NCBI RefSeq assembly: GCF_036850765.1
Contig: NC_089491.1
Coordinates: forward strand, 132,796,266 to 132,860,265
Length of the DNA stretch: 64,000 bases
Direction: 5' to 3'
Source: Saccopteryx bilineata
Lineage: Eukaryota > Chordata > Mammalia > Chiroptera > Emballonuridae
The first letter of the stretch is position 1. Each line of letters starts with the position of its first letter. The translations under genes and the position numbers were made by a program. Below are positions 10,178 to 21,950 of this stretch, in pieces. The notes beneath the pieces are model-generated. The model did not search any database. It saw only the letters and a list, made by a program, of their open reading frames with translations, and was not told where the DNA came from.

Positions 10178-10682
10178 ATTTAAAAAAAATGATTTTATTT
10201 ACTGAGTTGGTTTTTTTTAGAGAGAGGAGAAAGAGAGATGGGTTGGAGCAGGGGCCCCCAAAGACAAAATGGGAACAAATATTTAAAATAAAGAACAAGT
10301 AAATTTAAATCAACAAACTGACCAATATTTCAATGGAAACTATGGGCCTGCATTTGGCTAATGAGATGGTCAATGTCCGGTTCCATATTTGTCACTGCTA
10401 GCCGTAACAGGTGATATGACAGGCTTCCGGAGCTGTGACGCGTGCATCCCGCGTCACAGGAAGTACTGTATGTGAGCGATGCTACGCTTTGTGGCAACGC
10501 CACATACAGTGCTCCTCTCACTGACCGCCAATGAAAGAGGTGCCCCTTCTGGAAGTGCAGCAGGGGCCAGATAAATGGCCTCAGGGGACCGTACTTTGGG
10601 GACCCCTGGGTTGGAGGGAGGCCTGGCGACCTCAGAGCTCCAGGTAGAGGCTTTATCCACTGCGCTGCCACAGGCCAGGCTG
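10178..10682 (-). mobile_element. SINE, class B, carrying an hAT insertion
   Basis: The target duplication aaatctgtgc at 10168-10177 and 10683-10692 bounds the SINE plus its insert. The head side reads 'actgcgctgccacaggcc' at 10655-10672. Confidence 0.85.
10249..10608. mobile_element. Non-autonomous hAT transposon
   Basis: The 360-bp element starts caggggcccccaaag and ends ctttggggacccctg. An exact 8-bp duplication, ggttggag, lies at 10241-10248 and 10609-10616, the hAT target size. It shares its inner sequence ('cactgaccgccaatgaaag') with the element at 43872, in opposite orientation. There is no transposase frame. Confidence 0.92.
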
Positions 10683-11120
10683 AAATCTGTGCCTTTTTAA
10701 AGCTGTTGGTATAGGTTGTCAAATTGCCCTTTGAAAAAGTTGTAGCAAGTTTACCTTCATACTAGCAACAGATGTAAGTGACTATTTCCAATAAACTCTC
10801 TTCAGGACTTTTTTTCCCCCCTCTATATATTTAATTTGATGGGTAAATGGTACTTCATTTTCAATGCTATGTATGTCTTTAATAATCTTAAGAAATATAA
10901 CATCTTTTACTAAATCTTATTGGTTATTTGGATTTTTTATTTTCTAATTCACCTATTGGTGTCCTTTGTCAGTTTTTATAATAGGGTGTTGGGTTTTTTT
11001 TCTTACTAATTAGTGATAACTTTTAGTATAATAAAGCTACAAATGTTTCCCCCAGTTTCTTTGCCTTTTAATTACCCTTTAAAAACTTCTACTACTTTTA
11101 TTTTTAAAAATCTGTTAATT

Positions 11121-11949
11121 CATTGAAAATTGTTCTCAGGCTCTGCTTTGCAAACCTGTGGGAGAGTCTGAATCCACACCAAGCAGTGCCTGAGACTAAA
11201 TCACCATGTCTTACACTTTTGTACCATTGTCACAAGTATGTAAATGTGATTAATTAAAATACCAAATCATCTAAAAGCATTACTGAATTCACGGTAACAT
11301 TTTGTCAGTAGGTATTTTATTCAATCAGTGGATGCTCTGTGTAAATAATTATCATGAAGGAGTCTTGTGAGCGCTGCTTTCATCTAGGACAGCCCTATAA
11401 ATACAGGTCAGTGTAGCTGCAGTAGAGGCTCATGTTATTAGGAGGTCTTCAGAAGTTGTCTGCCTGTCTCTGAGGTGAGTAGGGGGAAAGGGACCTGACA
11501 GTTGTCCCACACTGGTGGTGACTGCCCCACTCTTCTTAGCCTCTTCTCCCTACCTAGCTGGCAGAGTTGAGAGATAGAGTTCCCCAAAATTCTCTGGGTA
11601 AGTCTAAGATCTGTGTTCATGAATAGAAAACCTGAGATTTCCTGATTTAAAAAAAAAAAATTCCATAGAATAGAATGGGAGGAAAGGAGGAGACCCAGGT
11701 CTGGGGAGGTCAATATTGCCCTCTAGATAACACAGGTTACTGTCAAGTGAATGTAGCCCAGAAAAGATCTGGGCTACATATTTCAATTTGGAACCAATCT
11801 GTGTATGTGTGATAATTGAAAACTCTGTGAGTGAGATTGCTGGGGGTGGGGGTGGGGTGGGGGAGTATATGAGTGAAATGAGAACCAGAAGAGTCTCTAG
11901 TATTTAGGGATGGGTGGAGGAAGAACAATCAGCAGAAGGGAATGTTGAA
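11121..11949. other. METTL7A intron, no feature recognised
   Basis: Apparently unique intronic DNA. A G-rich run (ggggtgggggtggggtgggg) lies near 11850. No exon-like frame was found. Confidence 0.5.
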
Positions 11950-12135
11950 GTCAAGAGACGTAAAAAGCCCCAGTGACAAGCAATGAGGTACAGTGGTAAG
12001 AGTATTTGCATTGAAGAAAGATCTACTAGCTGTGTAACTTTGGGCAAGTTTCTTAACATTGCTGAGCCTGTTTCCTCAACCCAACAATACCTATTTTAAA
12101 GGACTACTGTGAGGATTAAATGAGAAGGTAATAAA
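11950..12135 (+). repeat. MIR
   Basis: 'aactttgggcaagtttcttaac', shortened here to its core, 'gagcctgtttcctca' and 'gtgaggattaaatgag' give a MIR in sense orientation. Confidence 0.8.
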
Positions 12136-12245
12136 GTTCCTGGTTATATTCAGCAGAGAGTGGGTGCTTCACGGGAGCTCAGGAGGTTTACCAAGAATAT
12201 GATTCTCTTAAGAGTATTACTAGTACTAGAAAGTGGAGATGTTAA

Positions 12246-12499
12246 TTACTTTCTTTGCAGGGGTGTTGTAAGATTAGTAACACTGTAGCAAAGCATCTAC
12301 CAACCATACCCAGTTAGTAAGCAGGCTTAGGACAGAAGAACCCAGCATTTGGGTATAAGAATCAGACCTTTTTCGTTTGTTACTTGGATGTCAGCCTAAC
12401 CTTGAGCCAAAGACAAGATTATATAATGGCCTCGCAGCCCTATCTCTGAGCCCTCTTCTTCCTGAGGAGCTTCCTCTATTAGAAAACAAAACCGGGGAT
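12246..12499 (+). repeat. Local duplication, copy 1
   Basis: These 254 bp recur at 13107-13360 with about a dozen substitutions and no length difference. Copy 1 continues the flanking unique/MIR-like sequence and is the likely source. Confidence 0.95.
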
Positions 12500-12624
12500 G
12501 ACAGAACACCCTTTTCTCCTCAAAAAGTAAATTCAAATGTTAAGATATCCATGCTTTATTTATGGTCAAGCATATTTAAAATAAAACTATTTTAAAACTA
12601 GGTTTTAAAAATAATAAAGGTATT

Positions 12625-12786
12625 GCCTGACCTGTGGTGGCGCAGTGGATAAAGCGTCCACTTGGAATGCCTAGGTTGCCGGTTTGAAACCTCAGGCTTG
12701 CCTGGTCAAGGCACGTGTGAGAGTTGATGCTTCCTGCTCCTCACCCCCTGCTCCAAATGAATAAATAAAATAATAAAAAAAATGTT
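12625..12786 (+). mobile_element. SINE, class B
   Basis: The head 'cctgacctgtggtggcgcag' is intact at 12629-12648. The body reads 'gagagttgatgcttcctgc' and the tail is A-rich. Confidence 0.92.
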
Positions 12787-12959
12787 AAGTTAAAAAAAAA
12801 TACAGCTATTATGTGTAAATTACATACAGGCATTAAGAATTTCAAACTATGCAGAAAGGTATAAAATAAAATATAATTTTCCCCCACCTCTGTCTCATTC
12901 CCAAGAGCTCAGCACTGCTAATAGTTTCTCATCTGTCATTCCCATTAACATATGTACAT

Positions 12960-13600
12960 ATTTAAGTTCATTCTTTTCCCCTTTGCACAAATAGGCTTTT
13001 TTCATTTAACATTATCTCTTGGGGGATTTTTTTTTGTATCAACATAGATAACTCTCCTTTGGTATTTTTAACAGCTGCATAAAATTCCTTTATACTGTAT
13101 GACAGTTTACTTTCTTTGCAGGGGTGTTGTAAGATTAGTAACACTCTAGCAAAGCATCTACTAACCATATCCAATTAGTAAGCAGGCTTAGGACAGAAGA
13201 ACCCAGCATTTGGGTATAAGAATCAGACCTTTTTCGTTTGTTACTTGGATGTCAGCCTATCCTTGAGCCAAAGACAAAATTATATAATTGCCTTGTAGTC
13301 CTATCTCTGAGCCCTCTTCTTCCTGAGGAGCTTCCTCTATTAGAAAACAAAACTGGGGATCAAAACCTTCCTGTTGATGGAATTCTAGGTTATTTCCAAT
13401 TTGTGCTATTACAAAAACTGTAATGAATATTTTCTCATATGGATGAGTTTTTGCACATTGGTGCACTATAGCAATAGGATAAATTTATACTGGGTAAAAG
13501 AGAATGTGCACCTTAAATTTTGTCATTTTTGCTTTCGCTTCCCTTGCCTTTGAGGTCAAATTCATAAAATGCTAACCAGGGTCCATAAATTTAGAGCATA
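12960..13600 (-). mobile_element. Old LINE 3' region, antisense, interrupted
   Basis: 'aacagctgcataaaattcc' before 13107 and 'ttcctgttgatggaattc' after 13360 are the two halves of one antisense LINE stretch. Copy 2 of the 254-bp duplication sits between them. Confidence 0.7.
13107..13360 (+). repeat. Local duplication, copy 2
   Basis: It is about 95% identical to 12246-12499 by eye and inserted within an antisense LINE. No poly-A tail, terminal repeats or clear target duplication accompany it, so it is not a normal transposon copy. Confidence 0.93.
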
Positions 13601-14462
13601 TATTTTCTTCTATGTTGGAGAAGTTGTAGAGAAAAAGGAACCCTCATTCACTGCTGATGGTAATGTAAACTGGAAAGCAGTATGGAGAATTCTCAAAAAA
13701 TGAAGAACAGACTTACTTGCCATATGACCCAGCAACCCCTCTTTTGGGTACCTACCCGAAAAATTTGAAAACATTTATTTGTAAAGATACATGTCCTCCT
13801 ATGTTCACTGCAGCATTACTCACCATGACCAAGAAATGGAAACAACCAATGTGTCCTTCAATAGAGGATTGGATAAAGAAGATGTGGTACATATATACAT
13901 TGGAATACTACTCAGCCACAGGAAAAGATGAAATACTGACAATTATGACAACATAGATGGATCCTTCTTTTTCTTTAGATTTTATTTATTCATTTAAGAG
14001 AGGAAAGAGAGAGAGAGAGAGAGAGAAGGGGGGAGGAAAAAGAAGCATCAACTCCCATATGTGCCTTGACCAGGCAAGCCCAGAGTTTCAAACTGGTGAC
14101 CTAAGCATTCCAAGTCAACACTTTACCCCTGCGCCACCACAGATCAGACAATGGATGGATCTTGAGAGTATCATGCTAAGTGAAATCAGGCAGAAAAGTC
14201 AAGAACCATATGATTTCATATGTGGGCTATACAACTGAAAACATAAAATGAACAAATAAAACAAATAAAAACTTATAGAGACCAATATAGTATGGTGGTT
14301 TCCAGAGAGGAAAGGGAAAAGGAGGAGGTATTAAAGGGTGAAGGGGATCAAATGTATGGTGACATAAGATTTGACTTTGGTAAACACACGATGCAATGTA
14401 CATGATGCATTATAAAATTATATATTTGAAACAATTTTATTAACCAATGTTACTCCAATAGA
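13600..14462 (+). mobile_element. L1 3' fragment (ORF2 end and 3' UTR)
   Basis: The ORF2 C-terminal text 'MPYDPATPLLGTYPKN' and '[19 protein letters not shown]' appears at 13717-13953. It is then split by a SINE and resumes with 'ESIMLSEIRQKSQEPYDF' and a 3' UTR to about 14462. Confidence 0.88.
13955..14148 (-). mobile_element. SINE, class B, nested in L1
   Basis: A minus-strand copy with a GA-rich tail side and the head at 'gcgccaccacagatcag'. A gatggatc repeat occurs on both sides. Confidence 0.88.
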
Positions 14463-14559
14463 TCTTTTAAAAATGTGACATTATTAAATTTTATGTTATT
14501 GGGCACTTCCTCCAATGTGTATGGTGGTATCCAATCGCCCACACCAGCCCAACACTGTA

Positions 14560-15300
14560 TTCTTTAAAGTCTCTGACAATATAATAGGTAAAAATGGTAT
14601 CTTGCTTTAATTTATTCTTTAATTGTAAGGTTGAACATTTTAATGATATAATTGGCTATTTTTATTTATCTTTCTGTTCCTACTCTCTGCCTACTTTTCT
14701 CTTGTGTTTTATTGATTAAAAAATAACCTATTGACCTTTGACTTGTAATGTATTTTAATACAAAGGAAGTTACCGTATTTCCCCATGTATAAGACGCTCC
14801 CATGTATAAGATGCACCTTAATTTTGGGGCCCGAAATTTGAAAAAAAGTATTACATAAAGTTATTGAACTCAAGTTTTATTCATCATGAAATTCATACAA
14901 CTCTTCTTTGCTGTCAAAACTCCTATCCATTAGCTTGTCCTCATCCATGTCTGATGATGAATCAGTCTTCATATATTGCCTCATCCTCAGTTCCATCACA
15001 TTTGAAATGCCACACTCCTACAACCACTGTATAATACGCACCCAGTTTTTAGACCCCAAGTTTTTTTAAAAGGGTGCGTCTTATACATGGGGAAAATAAG
15101 TTAACCCTTGTCTATCATCCCCAGAAAATACTTTTTCTAAGTTTCTTGTACTGTAACTTTGTTTATAGTACATTTTTTCCTGCAGTTTAAAATTTTTATA
15201 TATTCCAATTTATCAGACTTTGCCTTCATAGCTTCTTTCCCACTCTAAGATTTTGAAAAATTCAATAATGTCTTCTATTAGTTTTTACTTTTTCAGTTAG
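14560..15300 (-). mobile_element. Old LINE, antisense, carrying a MITE
   Basis: 'aaaaatggtatcttgcttta' and 'aaggttgaacattttaatg' are antisense L1 3' text. The stretch resumes after the MITE with 'tctatcatccccagaaaat'. Confidence 0.6.
14773..15100. mobile_element. MITE-like DNA element, copy 1
   Basis: About 24-bp inverted ends, ccgtatttccccatgtataa and its complement near 15080-15100, enclose about 280 bp with no transposase frame. A second copy in the opposite orientation lies at 38881-39114. The superfamily was not determined. Confidence 0.8.
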
Positions 15301-15383
15301 AATGTTCAATTCACCTGACATTGATAGGACTGCCCCTGGTTATAGTGGTTGCTACTAACCAGTCCTCACAGCCCATCACTCAC

Positions 15384-15881
15384 CGGCCTCAGCACTCTGC
15401 ACACCTCCCGGAGGATCTGCTCCTGGTTCTCCACGGAGCACAGGACCAGGGTGCAGACCACCACGTCCATGGAGCCATCAGCCACCTGGTGCATGTTCTC
15501 CCCGACAGCCACCATGAAGCGCTCGAACTGCAGGTGTCGGTTCTCGGCAATGCTCTTGATCAGGAACTTCTCAAAGTTGGGGTTGGGGTCAACGCAGGTC
15601 ACCATGCATCCAGGCGGATAGAACTTGAAGTTGGTCCCGGTGCCACAGCCCACCTCCAGCAGGGAGAGCTTCCCGGAAGGGCCCACGAACTCCTGCAGGT
15701 TGCTGAAGAGCTCACGCTTCTTGCTTGCCATCTGTTTGTTGTACATCACACTGAACCTCACCAAGAAGTAGGGGAAACATTTTTTGCATATCCAGCTCCA
15801 CACGCCCAGAAAGCTCAGCAGGTACAGGGGAGATACGAGGATGCAGATGATCAGCCGGAGGACAAGGAGGGTAAGCGCCAT
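15384..15881 (-). CDS. METTL7A: METTL7A (TMT1A) thiol methyltransferase, exon 1
   Basis: It encodes residues 1-166. The family transfers methyl groups from SAM to alkyl thiols at the ER and lipid-droplet membrane. Residues 1 to about 28 are a hydrophobic anchor beginning MALTLLVLRL. SAM motif I, LLEVGCGTG, is at residues 74-82, and the acidic SAM-binding residue is in VDPNP (D98). 'QFERF' and 'DVVVCTLVLCSV' continue the Rossmann fold. The start is supported by a TGA two codons upstream in frame and by agreement with the human N-terminus. The exon ends in phase 0 at 15384 with a good donor, gtgagtg. It joins exon 2 at 8966 across a 6.4-kb intron. Total expected length is 244 residues, equal to human. 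Exon 1 shows no damage. Confidence 0.96.
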
Positions 15882-16840
15882 TACTCAGAAGAGAAACAGT
15901 TTAGAGAACAGACTCCTTTAACTGCAGGAGGGAGGCTTCTGGCCACATTCCAGAGCCAATCAGCTTCAGAGGAGAGAACTGGCTGTGCTACCACAGAAAG
16001 CTGCAGCCGAGGTCAAATCATGGGAAAGGGGCCCATTTCTCTCAATTAATAGACGTTTGGCTAAAGTTGACTCATAGCTTAGTTTTCATGAAGCAAAAAG
16101 AGAAAGTTTCCAGCTTTTCTTTAGAAGGAAAGGTGGCTACAATCCCTCATTCTAATTCTGTTCCTGCTTCCGCTTCTCTGAGTTTGGAATCTACAGCTAG
16201 TTTCCAGCCGCAATTTTCTTTGCACAGTGCACTTCCTTTCCAGATCTTCCAGTGACCTGCAGAAAGCAAGCAGAATCCGTGGGTGGAGCCTGGTTAAACT
16301 ATACCAGAAGAGGCAGCCAAATGGCCTCTGTTACAACATTCCCTCCTCCTAGTCCCTCTCCTTCCGTCAGTCAGCCTGCCTCTCCCCAGCCCACATTTTT
16401 TTTAAGTGAAATTGAAAGGATATGCCTAAAGGATATGCCTAACAAGAATTTTCCCATTTGCATCCTGGGCTGCAACTCTCAGATGTTCCTAACTCAACAG
16501 AATTATTTTTATGTCACTTTTGGGCTGCCTGTCCTTTAAAGTACAAGTTGTTCACTACCACATTATTTAGCTAATTTAGGTGAAAAATAGTTCCCCAGAA
16601 TATTGACATTTGGGGACCACAAGCATTCAGAAAATAGTTTGAAACATCTATCTGTTTTTAACAAGAAAGCCTGAGATTTAGGCTGGTGGGGAAACACAGA
16701 CATTTTCAAAACTAATGATTACATTTATTTTTTAAAACTGGGTGATAGATACAGAAGATCTTCTATTATTTCATTATTTGTTATACATTACATGTATTTT
16801 ATAAATATTATATTTATTCTATTTTTAGCAGCTTTTTTGA
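15882..16840 (-). promoter_or_regulatory. METTL7A: METTL7A 5' UTR and upstream region
   Basis: Apparently unique sequence upstream of the METTL7A start. An ETS-like gcggaagcagg on the minus strand lies near 16165. No TATA box at a convincing position or CpG island was seen. The exact transcription start cannot be placed. Confidence 0.4.
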
Positions 16841-17226
16841 AGTGGAATTGACATACAATAAACTCTACATGTTTAGATTCACAGATACAAAGAACAGACT
16901 GATGGTGGCCAGAGGGGAGGGGTTTGGAGGAGCAGGTGAGAAAGGTGAAGGGCTAGAAGTACAGATTGGTAGTTACAGAATGGTCACAGGGATGTAGAGT
17001 ACAGCACAGGGGTTATAGTCAATAGTATTGTGATAACTGTGTGTGATGCCAGGTGGGTACTGGAAATATTGGGGGACACTTTGTAAAGTATATGATTGTC
17101 TAACCATGATGCTGTACACCTGAAATTAATACAAAGTAATACTGAATGTAAGAAAAATAATAAATAGAAAAAAAAAATAAACTAAATAGAAAAAAAATAA
17201 ACTACATATTTAAAGTGTACAGTTTA

Positions 17227-17422
17227 GGCCCTGGCCAGGTGCTCAGTGTATAAAGATTCGTTCCAGCATGCCGAGGTCTCAGGTTTGACCCTGTGTCAGA
17301 TTATGTATGAGAAGCAATCAATGAATACACAATTAAATGAAACAACTAAGTACGAAACAAGTTGATGCTTTTCTCTTTCCCTTCTCTCTTTCTCTCACTC
17401 TAATTCAAATCAATGTAAAAAA
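17227..17422 (+). mobile_element. SINE, class D, with 17-bp target duplication
   Basis: The repeat ttaaagtgtacagttta at 17210-17226 and 17423-17439 is exact and bounds the element. Confidence 0.93.
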
Positions 17423-17501
17423 TTAAAGTGTACAGTTTAATAAGTTTTGACCTACTGTGTACATACCCATGAAACCATCTCTTCAAACAAGGTAATGAAC
17501 A

Positions 17502-17787
17502 GCCTGACCGGGCAGCAGCACAGTGGATAGAGCATCAGTCTGGGATGCTGAGGACTCAGGTTCAAAACCCTAAGGTCTCCAGCTTGAACCCAAAGGTCTC
17601 TGGCTTGAGCAAGGGTTCACTGGCTCAACTGGAGCACCCCGCCCCACCCTGGTCAAGGCATATATGAGAAAGCAATCGATGAACAACTAAGGTGCTGCAA
17701 CAGATAATTGATGCTTCTCATCTCTCTCTCCTTTCCTGTCTGTTTGTCCCTCTCTCGCTCACTAAAAAAAAGAAAAATGAAAAACCC
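17502..17787 (+). mobile_element. SINE, class C, with target duplication
   Basis: ggtaatgaaca at 17491-17501 and 17788-17798 flanks it. The head is 'gcctgaccgggcagcagcac'. It carries fewer internal units than the copy at 19123. Confidence 0.93.
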
Positions 17788-18199
17788 GGTAATGAACATA
17801 TCCATCACTCCAAAAAGTTTCCTTTTGGTTCTTTGTGATATCTCCCTCCTGCCCTCTCCATCCCAATGCTACCACTGATCTGTTTTTCTGTCACTACAGA
17901 TTAGCTTGCTTTCCCTAGAATTTTATGTAAATGGAATCACAGAATATGTACTTTTTTGTCTGGCTTCTTTTACTCAGCATATTTTGGGAGTCATTCACAT
18001 GTTGCATGCATCCATTGATTTTATTGAGTAGTATCCCATTGTAGGGATGTATAACAGTTTATTTGGGTTGTTTCTGGTTTTTGGCTATTACAAATTAAGC
18101 TACTGTAAACAAGTATACAAGTCTTTGGATGGACATATGCTTTAATTTCTCCTGAATAAATTCCTATGAGTAGAAATAGGAGCACTATAGGAATACCCT

Positions 18200-19000
18200 G
18201 AAGTAATCTCACAAAGGCTTCTCCTTGGTCACAGTGAGTGTTTCTCCTTCTGGCACATCCAGTCCTATAAACTGTCTATCATGGAAAAAGGGGCTGTGAA
18301 TCGTAGCTACTCTTCCACAGTGAATCAGTGTGCTGTCTGTGCCTAAAACTCCGATCCCCCATCCTACCTTGTACTGTTTAGAAGAACAAATGCTTTAAAG
18401 GAGTAAACACTTTGGGGAAAAAAAATATCATTAGTTTTATCTGTTGATCTCATATCCCATGACTTTGCCTATAAACTCAGTAAGTAATAGTAGTGACTTT
18501 TCTGTAGAATCCTTAGGTTATTCTAAATAACAAAACCATGTCTATGAATGACTCCTTTATTTTGTTCTTTCTACATGCCTTTTATATTTCTTTTTCTTGC
18601 ATTATTGTACTGTCTAGGACAATGAACTATGTGCTATGGTGACAATACGCTACTCAGAGACCAGATAAAATGCTCCGAGGGACTGAGGGGAGACAAAAGC
18701 CCCAGTCAGCAGACTGAAGGACTGAAGCCCCGTCCCCAGACTTACTCAGATATTTATTAGCCAGTGCAAATAACTCAAGGAAGCAGACAGGGGTGAAGTA
18801 AAGGACAAGGAACATGCTGACTCCTAATCTCTGTTCTGAGAACCTAAACATTTCTGTGTTGCTGAATCTTATCCTGCTATTTTGCTGTTTCCAGCACGCA
18901 CTGTTTCCAGTATGGGTCAGAGAGGCCCCTGGACTCTCGTCCACTCAGGGCTCTCACCCTAGGGTGCTTCACTGTCTCTAATTGTCATCCTAACTCTGCA
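18200..19000. other. Intergenic, no gene recognised
   Basis: A minus-strand frame of 96 codons at 18654-18944 has no recognisable motif. A short antisense L1 scrap ('ccagtacaatgctgaatag') follows at about 19015-19085. Confidence 0.45.
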
Positions 19001-19122
19001 TGTCTTCATAGCATATTCCAACAGACTTCCAGTACAATGCTGAATAGAAGAGGTAAGAGTGGAGAGCTTTGCTTTATCCCAGCTTAGAAAAAAATGCAAA
19101 TATAAAAAAAAAGAAAAGACAA

Positions 19123-19571
19123 GCCTGGCCAGGTGATGGGGCAGGGGGTAGAGCATCGGACTGGGATGCGAAGGACCCAGGTTTGAAACCCCGAAGTCGC
19201 CAGCTTGAGCGTAAGCTCATCTGGCTTAAGTGCGGACTCACCAGCTTGAGCACGACGCTGCTGGCTTGAGTGTGGGATCATAGACATGACCCCATGGTTG
19301 CTGACTTGAGCCCAAAGGTCGCTGGCTTGAAGTCCAGGGTTGCTGATTTGAGGCCAAGGTCGCTGGCTTGAACAAGGGGTCACTTCCTCTGCAGTAGCAC
19401 CCTAGTCAAGGCACATATAAGAAAGCAATTAATGAACAAGCAATCAATGAACAACTAAGGTGCTGCAACAAAGAATTGATATTTCTCATCTCTCTCCCTT
19501 CCTATCTGTCTGTTCCTATCTGTCCCTCTCTCTGACTCTCTCTCTGTCTCTTTCTAAAAAAAAAAAAAAAA
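19123..19571 (+). mobile_element. SINE, class C, longest copy
   Basis: About 450 bp, because the 'gctggcttgag' unit is repeated about eight times at 19200-19375. aaaagacaa at 19114-19122 and 19572-19580 is the target duplication. Confidence 0.92.
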
Positions 19572-19604
19572 AAAAGACAATAAATGTTTATTAAGATATA
19601 AAGA

Positions 19605-19931
19605 GCCTGACTGGTGGTGGTGCAATGGATAGAGCATTGACCTGAAACACTGAGGTCCCAGGTTCAAAACCTTGAGGTCTCTGACTTAAGCGAATGGTCA
19701 CTGGCTTGAGCACAGGATCATCAACATGATCCCAAGGTCACTGGTTTACATAAGGGGTCACTAGCTTGGCTTGAGACCCAGGTCAATGCACAAATGAGAA
19801 CAATCAATGAACAATTAAAATGAAGCAACTACGAGTTGATACTTCTCACTCCCCTCCCTCTTTTTCTCCCCCTTCCTCTCTCTCACTCTCAAAAATCAAT
19901 AAAAAAACTATCACAGTTTCCTTAAAAAAAA
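19605..19931 (+). mobile_element. SINE, class C
   Basis: Bounded by the exact repeat aagatataaaga at 19593-19604 and 19932-19943. The head is 'gcctgactggtggtggtgc'. Confidence 0.92.
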
Positions 19932-20941
19932 AAGATATAAAGACATTAGTATCTCTATCCACTGTTGGTGAGACTGTTCAATTGTGCAACTGTTACAGAA
20001 AACAGTATGGTGGTTCCTCAAAATATTAAAAAAAGAATTACCATATGATTCAGCAATTCTATTTCTGTATATATTTATATATAACCAAAAGAATTGAAAG
20101 CAGACTCTCAAGAGATATTTGCTCACTCATACTCATGGCAGCATTATTCACAATAGCCAAAAGGTGGAATCAATCCAGGTGTCCATTGATAGATGTGATT
20201 AAGATGTCAGATCTCCCCAATTCATCTCTAAATTAAACCCCAATAGACATCTCAGTAGGCTTTATGTGAAAATTAAAAGCTGTTTCTGAAATTCCTATGA
20301 AAATGCAAAGGACCTAGAGTAGCTAAAAACTATTTTAAAGAGAAAAACAAAGCTGGAGGACTTAAATTATTAATACATTACTAGAAAGTTAAAGTTATGA
20401 AGACAGTGTGGTTTTTGTGTAAAATAAATACAGTAAAATCAATGAAACAAAATGTAGTTCAGAATATACCCACCATATATGAACAATTGATAGCTGCCGA
20501 GGTAATTTGATGAGGGAACAATGGCTGGGACAGCTTAATACACTTATGTAGAGAAAATAAGCTGCAGCCTTTACCTCCTCACATTGTACACAAAAACTAA
20601 CTCAAAATTGATCACTGACCTAATCATAAAAGCAAAAACTGTAACACTTCTAGAAGAATACATAGGAGAAAATCCTCATGAGCTTGGTTTAGGCAAACAT
20701 TTTTAGGCCATAAAAGCATTAATTAAACATATATGTTATATATTATATGTAAATATAGTATATGTGTTATATAAATTACATTAAATATATGATATATAAA
20801 TATGTATAATAAATTGAATTTCATCAAAATTTAAAACTTCTGCTCTTCAGAAGACACTTAAAACTAAAAGGCAAGAAAATAATCTCAGGATATAGCTCCA
20901 ACTAAGGACTTATATTCAAAATGTATTAAAAAAACCCTACA

Positions 20942-21065
20942 GCCTGACCTATGGTGGTACAGTTGACAAAGCGTCAACCTAAAAAAAAACAACACTTGAG
21001 GTTGCTGGTTTGAAACCCAGGTCTGGTTAAGGCATATGTGGGAGTTGGTGCTTCCTGCTCCTCCC

Positions 21066-21113
<48 letters not shown>

Positions 21114-21150
21114 TCCAGCTCTAAAATGAATAAAAAACATTAAAAAGAAA
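20942..21150 (+). mobile_element. SINE, class B
   Basis: Head 'gcctgacctatggtggtac' and a (TC)n body of about 40 bp at 21069-21111. Flanks share a near-repeat around 'accctaca'. Confidence 0.9.
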
Positions 21151-21417
21151 GAACCCCTACAACTCAGTAATAAGACTAAGAGCACAATATAAGTGGGTAA
21201 AAGATTTGAAGAGGCATTTAACAAAAGAAGACATTCTGGCTGACAATAATCCTCTGTGTCATCAGTTATCAGGTAGTGCAAAGTAAAGCTACAGATAGAT
21301 GCCACTGCACACCTAATTGAACGGTTAAAATTTAAAAGACAATACCAAATGTTAGTGTGAGCTCTGTTACTGGTGACATGTGAATGGTACAATAACATCA
21401 AAAAATAGGTTATTTCC

Positions 21418-21540
21418 CCCTGACCTGTGGTGGCACAGTGGATGAAGCATCGACCTGGAAATGCTGAGGTCACCGGTTCAAAACCCTGGGCTTGCCTGGT
21501 CAAGGCACATATGGGAGTTGATGCTTCCAGCTCCTCCCCA

Positions 21541-21587
<47 letters not shown>

Positions 21588-21642
21588 CTATCTCTCTCTC
21601 TCCCTTTCTCTCTCCTCTCTGAAATGAATAAATAAAATTAAA
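21418..21642 (+). mobile_element. SINE, class B, with 17-bp target duplication
   Basis: aaaaataggttatttcc at 21401-21417 and 21643-21659 is exact. An expanded (TC)n tract occupies 21543-21615. Confidence 0.95.
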
Positions 21643-21950
21643 AAAAATAGGTTATTTCCAATAAAGTTAAATATCACTCCTGGATATTTATCCAAGAGAA
21701 AGGAAAAATATGTCTGTACAGTGTACACAAATGCTTATAGCAGATTTATACATAATAGTCCCACAGTAGAAACAACTCCAATGTCCATCAATACATAAAT
21801 GGAAAAACAAATTGTGACACATTCACATGTTTGACCACTACTCAGCAGTAAAAAGGAATGAATACTGATGCATGAAATAACATGGAAGAATCTTAGAACA
21901 CTATTTTAAGTGAAAGAAGCCAGACTTAAAACACTGTGTACTCTTCTGCC

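Larger units (their letters stand above)
10025..11120 (-). mobile_element. Old LINE (L1-type) 3' region, antisense, fragmented
   Basis: 'ttatttcccatttttcac', 'aagtagaattgcttag' and 'gtcaaattgccctttg' are typical of the complement of old L1 3' ends. The copy is interrupted by a SINE that itself carries an hAT element. Confidence 0.7.
16840..18200. mobile_element. L1 fragments, mixed orientation
   Basis: Antisense L1 3' text ('gtggaattgacatacaata') is followed by a sense L1 3' UTR piece (about 16886-17165, 'gatggtggccagagggg'). Antisense text then resumes to about 18190, with two SINEs inserted. Confidence 0.7.
19944..21950 (+). mobile_element. L1 ORF2 and 3' UTR fragments, sense, rearranged
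   Basis: ORF2-end text ('ggcagcattattcacaatag') to about 20200 is followed by more upstream ORF2 text (20207-20930, 'aggacctagagtagctaaa'), so the order is scrambled. Two SINE insertions split the remainder, which runs to about 21930 with 'ctactcagcagtaaaaagg'. Confidence 0.8.

Noticed and set aside
15321..16049. 242-codon plus-strand frame opposite METTL7A exon 1
   Set aside because: It is the antisense shadow of a conserved coding exon, with no splice or protein support of its own.
21060..21615. CRISPR-like regular repeats in CT-rich tracts and SINE units
   Set aside because: These are (TC)n tracts within SINEs and iterated SINE units. A bat nuclear locus with no cas genes makes CRISPR untenable.
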